A stretch of 49,815 nt of DNA, from positions 1 to 49,815 of the forward strand of contig NZ_NGKA01000019.1 of assembly GCF_003987645.1 (NCBI RefSeq), written 5' to 3'. Each line of letters begins with the position of its first letter. The stretch's first letter is position 1. The DNA comes from Vagococcus elongatus (GTDB lineage Bacteria > Bacillota > Bacilli > Lactobacillales > Vagococcaceae). Below, one piece after another: positions 10,663 through 18,956 of this stretch. The translations under genes were made by a program, and so were the position numbers. The notes beneath the pieces are model-generated. The model saw only the letters and a list, made by a program, of their open reading frames with translations, was not told the DNA's origin and made no database searches.

Positions 10663-11079
10663 TTATATAGATGAAATATGCTTTGTCGTATTTAGGAAGT
10701 TTATGACATATTTTTTTAATTGGTCAAATTCCCCTTGGAATGTGACTATATTCATGATAACTTCTTTTGCAATCTCTTTTGGGAAATCTGTTGTATACCC
10801 GTTTGATTTTAAAAAAACGTCCATGCTGATCCATGCGGTCCTTTTATTGCCATTATAAAATGGGTGTTTTGTTGCCAAGTTGATCAATAGGATTGCTGCT
10901 TTAGAAATAATATCAGGATATATTTCTTTACCAAAAGCTTCTAATCTGGGTTGTGACACACACATTTGCAGTGCTCCTGGCTCCTTAACACCTAGCTGTT
11001 CTTTGGCGGAATATTTTACAATGACCAAAGTGTTGATTCGTATAATTGTCTCTTCTGTTAAATACACTGGTTTAGCCAT
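10663..11079 (-). CDS. doc: Doc-type toxin (Fic fold)
   Basis: Toxin half of a type II toxin-antitoxin pair. Proteins of the Doc family phosphorylate elongation factor EF-Tu and stop translation. The 138 residues contain the Doc/Fic active-site motif HPFYNGNKRTA (72-82), including the catalytic His and the NKR phosphate-binding residues; the variable position often Asp is Asn here. The start at 11079 (MAKPVY) is chosen over the upstream frame opening (11103) because AAAGGAG lies 5-6 nt before it. It begins 10 nt after the antitoxin stop, so the genes are surely co-transcribed. Confidence 0.88.
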   Translation of the reverse strand: MAKPVYLTEETIIRINTLVIVKYSAKEQLGVKEPGALQMCVSQPRLEAFGKEIYPDIISKAAILLINLATKHPFYNGNKRTAWISMDVFLKSNGYTTDFPKEIAKEVIMNIVTFQGEFDQLKKYVINFLNTTKHISSI

Positions 11080-11089
11080 ATGCTCTCCT

Positions 11090-11338
11090 TTACATATCAA
11101 CAAGATCTTCTAATAGTTCATGGTACTGGTTGATAGAATCATCTATTAAGGCCTCAATGTCAATTTTTGGTTCCTTTTTAACAATTTTTACAACGCTGTT
11201 TTCGACCACGAATGCCACTGTATCTCCTTCTTCTATGTCGAGGATTTCTTTAACTTTTGAAGGTATTGTTACCACATCACTATTCCCAGATCTCCTGACT
11301 TTATATCCAGTTAACTTTGCGTCTTCAGTCTTCATCAT
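11090..11338 (-). CDS. AbrB/MazE-type antitoxin
   Basis: An 82-residue protein whose residues about 12-55 form a SpoVT-AbrB swapped-hairpin DNA-binding domain (VRRSGNSDVVTIPSKVKEIL, then GDTVAFVVENSVVKI). The acidic C-terminal tail (EALIDDSINQYHELLEDLV) probably folds on the Doc toxin and neutralises it, as is known for Phd/AbrB-type antitoxins. Two GTATATAC palindromes in the promoter are likely autoregulatory sites. AbrB-type antitoxins paired with Doc occur in Firmicutes; the pairing here rests on gene order. Confidence 0.85.
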   Translation of the reverse strand: MMKTEDAKLTGYKVRRSGNSDVVTIPSKVKEILDIEEGDTVAFVVENSVVKIVKKEPKIDIEALIDDSINQYHELLEDLVDM

Positions 11339-11377
11339 GACTAGGGCACCCCTTTTCTTAATTTAATTAAGTGTTTT

Positions 11378-11444
11378 CTGTATATACAGAGTAAAGGATG
11401 TGAGTATATTTGTCAAGTAATCACTGTATAAAAGTATATACTTT
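11378..11444 (-). promoter_or_regulatory. Promoter and palindromic operators of the toxin-antitoxin operon
   Basis: On the minus strand TTGACA (11416-11411) is followed after 17 nt by TACTCT (11393-11388). Two perfect palindromes with the same core flank it: CTGTATATACAG (11378-11389), covering the likely start point, and AAAGTATATACTTT (11431-11444), upstream of the -35 box. The shared GTATATAC core suggests binding by the antitoxin. Confidence 0.65.
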
Positions 11445-11623
11445 TTGGTTTACGTTTCAAAGACGTTAAAAAAACAAACCCTCTCACAGGTTTGCTCTTA
11501 ATATTTTTTAAATTCTGAATATTTCTTTACTAACATTAGTCTTGCTGCCAATGACGTGTCAGCTTTGTCACCCAATCAGGCTATTTTCACTGGTTAATCT
11601 TTTTGTTGAAAGTATTGCCGTCA

Positions 11624-12091
11624 TTATAGATAATAGGATAGAACAAGCAGTTCTCCTTTTGGTCCTTCAACACGTACTCCTTCATCTTTAAATCCGCAAG
11701 TCAAATATAATTTTTGCGCCACAGTATTGCGAACATTTACCGCTAATACAACTTCATTAACTGCAGGATGTTTTTCTAACATGTATTGAGGAAGGAGTCT
11801 CAAAGTTTTTTTGGCATACCCTCTTTTGATATATCTGGAATCTGTCGAAAAACTGCGCAATAACATTGAAGCACTGTTGTCTGTGCATTTTAATCTTTCG
11901 GTTCCCTCGTCCAAAACAAAAAATGTGACTTACTTTTTCTCATCTAAACATAAAACCGAGTGATGGTGTTTATTTTTGAGAGATAGTTCAACATTTTCCT
12001 GTGGTGTTGAAGTAAAATAGCTCATCTCAGTCGTCAGAAAATAATCTTCTATCTCTTTTTGATATGTTGATTCATACTCTATTAATTTCAT
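11624..12091 (-). pseudogene. GNAT acetyltransferase gene with an in-frame stop codon
   Basis: Reading from ATG 12091 (MKLIEYESTYQKEIED; GGAGA upstream), the frame meets TAA at 11930-11932 after 53 codons and then continues in the same frame to 11624, giving a 155-codon GNAT-like protein if the stop is read as one amino acid. The second part has the acetyl-CoA loop pattern (SRYIKRGYAKKTL) and a C-terminal LYLTCGFKDEGVR typical of GNAT enzymes. A single substitution (for example CAA to TAA) explains it. The 3' part could only be translated alone from a TTG at 11914 without a good ribosome binding site, so loss of function is most likely. Confidence 0.8.
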
Positions 12092-12215
12092 TATTTCTCC
12101 TCAGAAAACTTCAGATTCTTTCATTTTCCCATAGTATACTACGAGTCTCAGTTCAATACATCAAAATGCTGTCTTCTATTGTTTACGCTAGGCTTTCCAC
12201 TATCAGGTTCTTTGT

Positions 12216-12857
12216 TTAATGGGTTGTTCCGCCTGTCATTTTAATGTCTGTATCGTTATCCACAATTGCTTCAATGGCATAAACAAGCCCTTCAACAATG
12301 ACATCTAAAGACATGCTGGGTATCCCATTTTTATCAATCACTTGTTCAGGAAGGAAAGGAATATGGATAAAACCAGAACGTTTTCCCGGGAATTTCGTCT
12401 GGACTAAATGTTGCACACCATAAGTGACATGGTTGCAAATAAATGTTCCTGCCGTATTAGAAATCGAAGCAGGAATGTTCCCTGCTCGAATATTCGCAAC
12501 CATAGCTTTGATCGGCAAGTTGACAAAGTAAGCTGCTGGCCCATCTTCACAAACAGGCTCATCTATTGGCTGGTTGCCTTCATTATCAGGGATTCGGCAA
12601 TCATCCACATTGATTCCTATCCGCTCCACTATAATGTCTGGTCGTCCTCCAGCCTGTCCAACGGAAAGTATCACGTCTGGATTGTGTTTCGCAACCGCCT
12701 CTTCTATTTTAGCAAGTGATTTTTTTACTACCGTCGGAATTTCCAACGTGATGATTTGTGCTCCATTGATTATTTCAGGCAATCTTTTAACTGATTCAAT
12801 GGCTGGATTCACTGGCTCTCCTCCAAATGGATCAAATCCTGTGACTAATATTTTCAT
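12216..12857 (-). CDS. pcp: Pyrrolidone-carboxylate peptidase (pyroglutamyl peptidase I)
   Basis: A cytosolic cysteine peptidase of family C15 that removes N-terminal pyroglutamate from peptides. The 213 residues match the family length. The catalytic triad is visible as Glu78 (VERIGIN), Cys141 (FICNHVTYG) and His165 ([11 protein letters not shown]); the N-terminal [14 protein letters not shown] is the family hallmark. GGGAGGAAATAA precedes the ATG. It stands alone, separated from the genes upstream by a strong hairpin. Confidence 0.96.
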   Translation of the reverse strand: MKILVTGFDPFGGEPVNPAIESVKRLPEIINGAQIITLEIPTVVKKSLAKIEEAVAKHNPDVILSVGQAGGRPDIIVERIGINVDDCRIPDNEGNQPIDEPVCEDGPAAYFVNLPIKAMVANIRAGNIPASISNTAGTFICNHVTYGVQHLVQTKFPGKRSGFIHIPFLPEQVIDKNGIPSMSLDVIVEGLVYAIEAIVDNDTDIKMTGGTTH

Positions 12858-12950
12858 TTATTTCCTCCCAAAATACTTATAGCAATCTGTATCAATAACG
12901 TGATTTTAGCAAATATTTCTTCCGAAAACTAGCTATCTAAAACACAATGA

Positions 12951-12983
12951 CCCCAGAAGTCAGATGAAAATTGACTTCTGGGG
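12951..12983 (-). terminator. Hairpin after the 13-kb aldo/keto reductase gene
   Basis: A perfect 12-bp stem, CCCCAGAAGTCA (12951-12962) with TGACTTCTGGGG (12972-12983), lies 46 nt past the stop codon. The T content after it is modest, so termination is likely but not certain. Confidence 0.6.
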
Positions 12984-13028
12984 GTACGCCATAAATGTTT
13001 TTATTCCTGCTATTAAAACTTTTTTCTT

Positions 13029-13958
13029 CTAAGGCAACTTATTGCCCGCAGCACGGTACAATTCATACCAGTCCTCACGACTTAGCTGAATATCTGCCGC
13101 GTCTGTCACTTCTTTGACACGCGTTTCAGTCATTGTGCCAATAATGGTTTGAATATTAGCTGGGTGACGACTGATCCACGCGACAGCCAAACCTGTTTTA
13201 GTCACACCGTATTTGTCAGCCATTTTCTCCATGACATCATTTAACTCTTTGAATTTTGGATTATCTATAAAGACACCTTCAAAGAAACCGTACTGAAACG
13301 GCGACCACGCTTGAATCGTCACGTCATGAAGACGGCAATATTCAAGAATGCCTCCGTCTCGATTGATGGCTGGATCGATTTGCATGTTCACATTAAATCC
13401 TGCATCAATCATCGGTGTAAATGTCATACTTAGTTGCAGCTGATTAACGATGAGAGGAATATTTTCTTGATCAAGATATTTTTTCAACAACCTCATTTGT
13501 CCGGGATTTTGATTGCTCACGCCAAACTGTCTGACTTTACCAGCTTTTTTTAATGCAACAAAAGCTTCTGTAACTTCTTCTGGTTCCATCAAGGTGTCAG
13601 GCCGATGCAGTGCCAGTACATCTAAATAATCTGTGTCCAGTCTTTCTAAAATACCGTCCACAGCGGACAAAATATGTTTTTTGGAAAAATCAAAAAATCC
13701 AGGGCGAATGCCGCACTTCGATTGCAAGAAAATATCTTCCCGCTTAATAGAAGTTTCCTTAAACCCTGAAGCAAATTTTTCTTCACATTCTCCCTTTCCA
13801 TAGATATCTGCATGATCAAAGAAGTTTATTCCTTGTGCCACCGCATGTTCTAAATAACGGCTGATTTCAACCGTTTCCAATTTAGTCATGCGCATACAGC
13901 CAATGGCAATTTGTGAAGCTTTCATGTCGGCATTTCCACCAAGTTCCAAATACTTCAT
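13029..13958 (-). CDS. Aldo/keto reductase (YdhF-like)
   Basis: A 309-residue aldo/keto reductase of the YdhF/YcsN-like group. Catalytic residues are Asp48 (NFFDHADIY), Tyr53, Lys81 (LQSKCGI) and His118 (LALHRPD). It probably reduces a small carbonyl compound with NAD(P)H; the substrate is unknown. GAGGTTAGCGAA precedes the ATG. It is the last gene of a closely spaced minus-strand run, 25 nt after the GntR regulator gene, which may control it. It is not closely similar to the reductase at 6197-7186. Confidence 0.9.
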   Translation of the reverse strand: MKYLELGGNADMKASQIAIGCMRMTKLETVEISRYLEHAVAQGINFFDHADIYGKGECEEKFASGFKETSIKREDIFLQSKCGIRPGFFDFSKKHILSAVDGILERLDTDYLDVLALHRPDTLMEPEEVTEAFVALKKAGKVRQFGVSNQNPGQMRLLKKYLDQENIPLIVNQLQLSMTFTPMIDAGFNVNMQIDPAINRDGGILEYCRLHDVTIQAWSPFQYGFFEGVFIDNPKFKELNDVMEKMADKYGVTKTGLAVAWISRHPANIQTIIGTMTETRVKEVTDAADIQLSREDWYELYRAAGNKLP

Positions 13959-13983
13959 TTCGCTAACCTCAACTTTCCTCTGC

Positions 13984-14649
13984 TTAAGATTGATATTTAT
14001 TCTGAATAATCTCCTGTTTGTCTAATAGCTGAAGCGACACACGATTAACAAACAACCGGATTTCCTTGCGTGCGTATGCATACTTCCGTAAAAGCAAATT
14101 GGAGACAATACTGCTCAAAAATTTGATAAACAAGGACATAAGATCCGCTTGTCTGATACTATACCTAGAAAAATCTGCTGCTAGAAACTCATCGACTATG
14201 GTCATCATGAGCTCTCGGTAATAGTGATTTTTCTGAAATATTAAAATCTCTGTCAGCAAATCTTTTATCAGATACTCTTGTTCTTCCGTCTTTTGTACTT
14301 CGGTTAGCTTTTCTGTCAGAGGTAAAATTTTTTCTTCAGAAAAAATTTGTTCCCATCTCTCAACGTCAAACATATATTGACTAAACAATAATTCAAAAAC
14401 TTGCATGCGATCTATAAATTCTTGTTGGGTCAAGTTTTTTTCTCGCACGAAGGCACCTTTATTGGGTCTTATCTCAAGGTAGCCTAAGGATTCAAGTTTC
14501 TTAAAGGCCGCACGCACAGGGGAGCGACTCACATTCAGCTCTAGAGCAACATCAACCTCATTTAATTTCATTTTCGGTGTTAATTTTCCGTTAGTTATTT
14601 GTGTCATAAGATAGTCTAGAACCCGTGTTTCTGCTTTTTTTTTCCCCAT
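13984..14649 (-). CDS. GntR-family transcriptional regulator
   Basis: A 221-residue regulator. Residues about 5-70 form the GntR winged helix (LMTQITNGKLTPKMKLNEVDVALELNVSRSPVRAAFKKLESLGYLEIRPNKGAFV). The alpha-helical C-terminal part is FadR/FCD-like in length, but the metal-binding histidines of the FCD domain are not obvious, so the effector is unknown. AAAGGA precedes the ATG. It lies between the PurK-like gene (23 nt) and the aldo/keto reductase gene (25 nt), suggesting a shared transcript. Confidence 0.88.
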   Translation of the reverse strand: MGKKKAETRVLDYLMTQITNGKLTPKMKLNEVDVALELNVSRSPVRAAFKKLESLGYLEIRPNKGAFVREKNLTQQEFIDRMQVFELLFSQYMFDVERWEQIFSEEKILPLTEKLTEVQKTEEQEYLIKDLLTEILIFQKNHYYRELMMTIVDEFLAADFSRYSIRQADLMSLFIKFLSSIVSNLLLRKYAYARKEIRLFVNRVSLQLLDKQEIIQNKYQS

Positions 14650-14672
14650 AGTTTTTCCTTTCGGTTATTGTT

Positions 14673-15797
14673 TTAATCACTCCAAATCTGAGACTGAATC
14701 ACTTTAGCAATACTATCTGATAACTCACTTGCTGGGATGTTCACAACACCCATCAATTCATCTTTACGCGTCATCTCACGTCCAAAAAAGTGAAAGTACC
14801 AGTCAGGCTGATAAGGAATCTGCCCCAGTGCACGACTATATTCACGACCTGTCACTTTAAGTGTCAGCCATTTCCCATGATGTTTCATCTGAGGTATCGG
14901 CCAGCCGCAAATCCCTCTGATGTGTGCATCATAGTGCGAGAGCGAACATCCCTGTTCGCTGTAAAATCCATCAGTTTCTGGGATAGAAGTGATGGAGTTT
15001 ACATAAATCGTTCCCACATCATTGACAAACATCTTAATATTTAAAATGCCCTGAACGTGAAGTGTCACAGAGAGAATATCAGCAATACGATAAATTTCTT
15101 CTGCTGTTTCTTCTGGCAGATCCACTGAACCAACCGTACCTGACAACCGACTTGACAATGAGATTTTTTCTGCAATCGGGAAAAAGACAGGTTGAGCATC
15201 GCCATTACTTGCTACCATAACTGAAATTTCCCTAGCTTCAGAAATCATAGATTCCATCAAACAAGGACCATTCGAAATCAAAGGTATACAGTCAGTCAAA
15301 TCTTCCAATCGATAAATCATTTTAACATTACTGGGATTCTCACGGTCATAAGCTGTTTTTAGCACGCAGGGATATCCAATTTGCTCCAACGCGTTATGGA
15401 CATCCAGCATTGAGTAAACTTCTTGGTAGGGAGCAATATTTACGTTGCTTTCTTCTAAAAATCTCCGTTCTTTTATTCGGTCCTGAGCAAAAATAGCCGT
15501 CAATAACCCTTGAGGAATGGCTACCTTTTGATTTAGTGACACTAATAATTCTTCAGGAAGATTTTCATTTTCATAAATGACCACATCACATAATTCTGCC
15601 AGTCTTTTCAAGCCATTTTGACTTGTGACATCAGAAATAATCTGCCATGAAGCCACTTGCCCGGCAGGACAATTTTCATCTGGGTCGATTACACCAACTT
15701 CAATACCAATTTTTTGTGCTGAAATACACAACATTCTGGCAGTGTGTCCGCCGCCAATAATACCCAAAACCTGACCTGGAATAAACAAACTCGACAT
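14673..15797 (-). CDS. PurK-like ATP-grasp protein lacking active-site residues
   Basis: The 374-residue protein has the overall PurK (5-(carboxyamino)imidazole ribonucleotide synthase) layout: an N-terminal preATP-grasp fold (VLGIIGGGHTARML), the DP...PAGQVA segment (about 39-49), an ENEN motif and an ATP-grasp middle. From memory of PurK, the glycine loop GGYDGKGQ is replaced by AYDRENPSN (149-157), the metal-binding Glu of V-E-M-F is Lys255 (IKMF), the following N-E is N267-S268, and the APRPHNSGHY segment is ITSIPETDGFY. It therefore looks unable to bind Mg-ATP normally. No purE neighbour is present; it sits between a glucosaminidase and a GntR gene. GGGAGG precedes the ATG. A regulatory or binding role is inference. 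Confidence 0.75.
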   Translation of the reverse strand: MSSLFIPGQVLGIIGGGHTARMLCISAQKIGIEVGVIDPDENCPAGQVASWQIISDVTSQNGLKRLAELCDVVIYENENLPEELLVSLNQKVAIPQGLLTAIFAQDRIKERRFLEESNVNIAPYQEVYSMLDVHNALEQIGYPCVLKTAYDRENPSNVKMIYRLEDLTDCIPLISNGPCLMESMISEAREISVMVASNGDAQPVFFPIAEKISLSSRLSGTVGSVDLPEETAEEIYRIADILSVTLHVQGILNIKMFVNDVGTIYVNSITSIPETDGFYSEQGCSLSHYDAHIRGICGWPIPQMKHHGKWLTLKVTGREYSRALGQIPYQPDWYFHFFGREMTRKDELMGVVNIPASELSDSIAKVIQSQIWSD

Positions 15798-15858
15798 GTT
15801 GCCTCCCTACTCTGCTTCACATTTAAACTTCTATTTCCAATACTTCTCCTGCTTTTAT

Positions 15859-16524
15859 CTAATCGTATGCAGACAGCTGATATGTTTCAATCACACTGAT
15901 GATTTTACTGGCATAATCAGGGTCTGTCGCGTACCCGGCTCTTTCCAGCGCTAAGGAAGCTTCGCGATAATCCGGTGCACTTAATACGCCATGATAGAGA
16001 GTCGGGTCCCAAGAAACACCGTTGACAAAGAGCAAACTATGATCCCGCATCGAATCCGCCCAACTGTCATATACTTTGAAATTCCCGTCAATTTCAATCC
16101 ACTGATTATTTTCAAATTCTTTTGTTTTTAATATAACTCCCTTACCTTCTTCATGATTCTTGACCCCAAAAAGGTTGTGGTATTTTGCCGCCAATTCACT
16201 GCGGCCCCAATCTGATTCTAGGATTGCCTGCCCTAAAATGATGCTGGGGAGCACACCGAACTCTTGCCTAAGAGACTGTGCGACTGGCACCAGCTCACTG
16301 ATAAAGTCCTCTTTGCTTGTATCCGGCTCTTGGACTTCTGAAGTATTCCTATCTAAAAAAACAACACCGACCACATTTACTACGATTGAACTTAAACCAA
16401 TCAAAGCAAAAAGAAACACCGCTAGTGTTATCAAATGTCTAAGATTTTTTTGTCGTTTCTTTTGACGTCGATTTTGACGTCTCACTTTCTTTTTTTTCAT
16501 GTTGTTCATTTTCCAAAAGCTCAA
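15859..16524 (-). CDS. Membrane-anchored GH73 N-acetylglucosaminidase (FlgJ-like)
   Basis: A peptidoglycan hydrolase cutting glycan strands. The 221 residues have a very basic cytoplasmic tail (about 9-30), one transmembrane helix (about 30-57) and an external glucosaminidase domain (about 75-218) with the catalytic Glu103 in AILESDWG and the YHNLFGVK motif. The TTG at 16524 is chosen as start because GGAGG lies exactly 6 nt upstream; later ATG codons (16509, 16500) have no such site. The gene overlaps the end of the VanY-type gene by 86 bp in another frame, so translation is probably coupled. Confidence 0.88.
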   Translation of the reverse strand: MSFWKMNNMKKKKVRRQNRRQKKRQKNLRHLITLAVFLFALIGLSSIVVNVVGVVFLDRNTSEVQEPDTSKEDFISELVPVAQSLRQEFGVLPSIILGQAILESDWGRSELAAKYHNLFGVKNHEEGKGVILKTKEFENNQWIEIDGNFKVYDSWADSMRDHSLLFVNGVSWDPTLYHGVLSAPDYREASLALERAGYATDPDYASKIISVIETYQLSAYD

Positions 16525-17257
16525 TATATTCCTCCAAAACTAATCCGTGAGTTTTCATATACTGGGCGTGTTCCTTTCCTATGTATCGTAAATGCCATGG
16601 TTCATACTGTATTTTGGTAATATCCTCTTTATCTTTTGGATAGCGGATAATAAAACCAAATTCTGCACAATGTTCATCCAACCATTTTCCTGCCTCAGTT
16701 TCACCAAATTCTCCGACCAGACCATTACCGCTGTCCAGCCATGTGACATCTAATACATCCAAAGCCAAGCCCGTATGATGCTCACTTGTCCCGGGCTTTG
16801 CCACGTAATCTTCCGTTAATTTTTGCGCTTCTTTTTTTGTACTTCCTTGATTTAAATTCTCAGATAAATTATCCTGATAGACTTGTTCCTGATAAGAAAC
16901 TGAGCGATAAGCAGAAATAATTTTCAATGTGATCCCAGCTTTATTCGCTGCCTTTTCCATTGATTCATAAGGAGCCACAACAACTTCCGCAACTTCGTAC
17001 CCCTCTGCCAACGGTTTTAAGGGCATCGTCAAATCTTCGTCTGTAAAGGAATGGTCACTATTAATCAATCTTAGACAATAATCTGATAAATCAGACTCTG
17101 GCAGTGTTTCTTTTTCGATTTCCTCCGCCGTTCCCTTAGAATAACTATATTTTTCAAAAATTGGCACGTCCAGCTGACGTTCTTTCAATTCTTTTAAATG
17201 AATAAAAAGGAAAAAACTTGCCAAGGCACTCAATACTATCAATATCTTTTTAGACAT
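16439..17257 (-). CDS. D-alanyl-D-alanine carboxypeptidase, VanY/DdcY type (M15B)
   Basis: A zinc peptidase that trims the terminal D-Ala from peptidoglycan stem peptides outside the cell. The 272 residues have an N-terminal signal anchor (about 4-20), a peptidase domain with the zinc motif SEHHTGLALD (His160, Asp167) and EPWH (His222), and a low-complexity Lys/Ser/Thr/Glu tail (last 25 residues). The tail is encoded where the next gene overlaps. It begins 10 nt after the preceding gene's stop. Housekeeping D,D-carboxypeptidases of this type are common in enterococci, so it does not by itself imply vancomycin resistance. Confidence 0.9.
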   Translation of the reverse strand: MSKKILIVLSALASFFLFIHLKELKERQLDVPIFEKYSYSKGTAEEIEKETLPESDLSDYCLRLINSDHSFTDEDLTMPLKPLAEGYEVAEVVVAPYESMEKAANKAGITLKIISAYRSVSYQEQVYQDNLSENLNQGSTKKEAQKLTEDYVAKPGTSEHHTGLALDVLDVTWLDSGNGLVGEFGETEAGKWLDEHCAEFGFIIRYPKDKEDITKIQYEPWHLRYIGKEHAQYMKTHGLVLEEYIELLENEQHEKKESETSKSTSKETTKKS

Positions 17258-17267
17258 CTACTTCATC

Positions 17268-17816
17268 TCATTCTTCCTGCTCAGAATACAAATAGCTTTC
17301 TGTCAGATTTTCATTTACCCATTCTAATAAATCTACTGGCGAATCTTCAATTTGCCGTTGAATCATTGTTGGAAGATGGAAGGTCAAAATATCATCATAC
17401 CCCCATGAATCATACTCCAGTGAGACTTTTAAGTGAATCATACTGTTAATTTTCCACGAACGTTCACGATGAGATTGAGAGTCCTTTTGGGTAATCAGCT
17501 CGACTGTAGCTTCTCCCGTTTGAATCCATTTTTTTGCAATAATTGTCTTTAGACGTTTATATTCTGAAACGATATAATTTCTTTTTTCAGGAAATAGTGC
17601 CGCTTGCCGAATCATCTTTTGAACAAGCATCCATTCATAATCTGAAAATAAATTTTTGATTTTCTGAACGGTCTCATTGTTTAGTGTGTTTCCGCCAAGT
17701 TTCCACTCTTCCCACCTTGCGGCTTCCACGTTTAAATAACTTTCGCAGAAATCCTGTTCTGTAGAAAACTGATTGTGAACCCGGTCAACAATAATTGCTA
17801 CCAATGCTTGATGCAT
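17268..17816 (-). CDS. Uncharacterised protein, first gene of the cell-wall hydrolase cluster
   Basis: Not recognised. The 182-residue protein has no signal peptide or membrane helix and is rich in Trp and charged residues (ARWEEWKLGG, DYEWMLVQKMIRQ, SLEYDSWGYDD). The N-terminal 60 residues (QDFCESYLNVEAARWEEWKLGGNTLNNETVQKI in outline) could form a helix-turn-helix-like bundle. The ATG at 17816 follows GAGGTGATAGGA and is preferred over the GTG at 17825. It lies 10 nt upstream of the VanY-type gene, so a role linked to wall metabolism is plausible by position only. Confidence 0.75.
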   Translation of the reverse strand: MHQALVAIIVDRVHNQFSTEQDFCESYLNVEAARWEEWKLGGNTLNNETVQKIKNLFSDYEWMLVQKMIRQAALFPEKRNYIVSEYKRLKTIIAKKWIQTGEATVELITQKDSQSHRERSWKINSMIHLKVSLEYDSWGYDDILTFHLPTMIQRQIEDSPVDLLEWVNENLTESYLYSEQEE

Positions 17817-17887
17817 TCCTATCACCTCAATTATTATTTGCTTTCTTTCATCATAACAAATTTTTGGTTAAGTCTGTGTCAAATCCA

Positions 17888-18835
17888 TTAAAATTTAAAG
17901 AAACTTTTCTTAATCTCTAAGAAATGTTCAAATTCAGTGAGAAAATAAAATAATTGTGCCCGATATTCAAATTCTTCACGGTTTTCCGGCAACTCGCTGC
18001 GACGGTAAAAATCATACACTTCTTCTAACCGTTCAAGTAATTCCGTCCCGTCATTTTCTTTTGAAAAACGATAAACAGTTTCCCGCAACAATCCAGCAAT
18101 GATCCGCCCTTGACCTTGTTCCAAAGGTAAGACGCTTTGAATGACAGAATTCATTTTTTCAAGGGACTGAACTTGCAAGGCACGCATGGAAAAATAAGAG
18201 GCATAATAACTTTCATCCCTGAACAAAAAATTATCATCATGTTTTCTTGCCCATTCTTCTGACTGTTCCAGCGTATTTTTTAAAATAGCCAGCTTATTAT
18301 CACAATTGCCGGATCTTTTAGCTTCAAGCAAATCTGCAAAGCTCGTTAACACTTGCGTCAGTTCCATATCGATTAACTCTTGTTTTTCCTTTAGTTTATC
18401 TTCTGTGTTTGGCATATAAAGATTCACTAATAATGCAAATCCTACCCCAATAATCAACAGCATATAGGCATTTTTTATCAACTGAAAATTAACATCACCT
18501 GCCATCAAAAATTGCGAGATCAGTACTGAACTGACTGGAATACCTTCGTTTAAATGAAAATGATTAGCTAAGACAATAAATATCAGCAAAAAAAGGCCAA
18601 AAGACAACGCGTGATAGCCTAAAGAAGGAAAAATCAGCCAAGCAATCAAGGCCGCGATACTTAGGGCTACCAATCTTTCGATTCCAACTCTGATCGTTGA
18701 TTTTTTTGTTGCAGTCACACTGAGTAAAGCAATGATGCCCGCAGACGCTGGGTTCAATAACGCGAGTTGTTTGGCAACAAAAATAGCGGCTGTGGCACTG
18801 ACTGCCGTTTTTATCGTTCGCAAACCAATTTTCAT
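17888..18835 (-). CDS. Aromatic acid exporter-like (ArAE) membrane protein
   Basis: A 315-residue integral membrane protein. The N-terminal half has about five or six membrane helices (starting TIKTAVSATAAIFVAKQLALL and ending with MLLIIGVGFALLVNLYM), followed by a long helical cytoplasmic domain (about 145-315), the layout of the ArAE_1 family with its C-terminal domain. Family members are thought to export small aromatic acids or relieve metabolite stress. AAAGGGGATC precedes the ATG. It is divergent from another ArAE-type gene at 18957, sharing a 121-bp promoter region, and lies 62 bp upstream of the wall-hydrolase cluster. Confidence 0.85.
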   Translation of the reverse strand: MKIGLRTIKTAVSATAAIFVAKQLALLNPASAGIIALLSVTATKKSTIRVGIERLVALSIAALIAWLIFPSLGYHALSFGLFLLIFIVLANHFHLNEGIPVSSVLISQFLMAGDVNFQLIKNAYMLLIIGVGFALLVNLYMPNTEDKLKEKQELIDMELTQVLTSFADLLEAKRSGNCDNKLAILKNTLEQSEEWARKHDDNFLFRDESYYASYFSMRALQVQSLEKMNSVIQSVLPLEQGQGRIIAGLLRETVYRFSKENDGTELLERLEEVYDFYRRSELPENREEFEYRAQLFYFLTEFEHFLEIKKSFFKF

Positions 18836-18956
18836 ACAACGATCCCCTTTTCTATTCTCAAACTATTTTACCATGTTTTTTAATATTGGCTAGTCCCTGA
18901 TTTTTTTAAAAAATTTTGTTATAGTATAAGTAGGAAAACAGGAAAGAGGAAGAAAA

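Noticed and set aside
12951-12983. CRISPR-like or attachment repeat
   Set aside because: Single inverted repeat only, best explained as a terminator; no spaced direct repeats were seen anywhere in the window.
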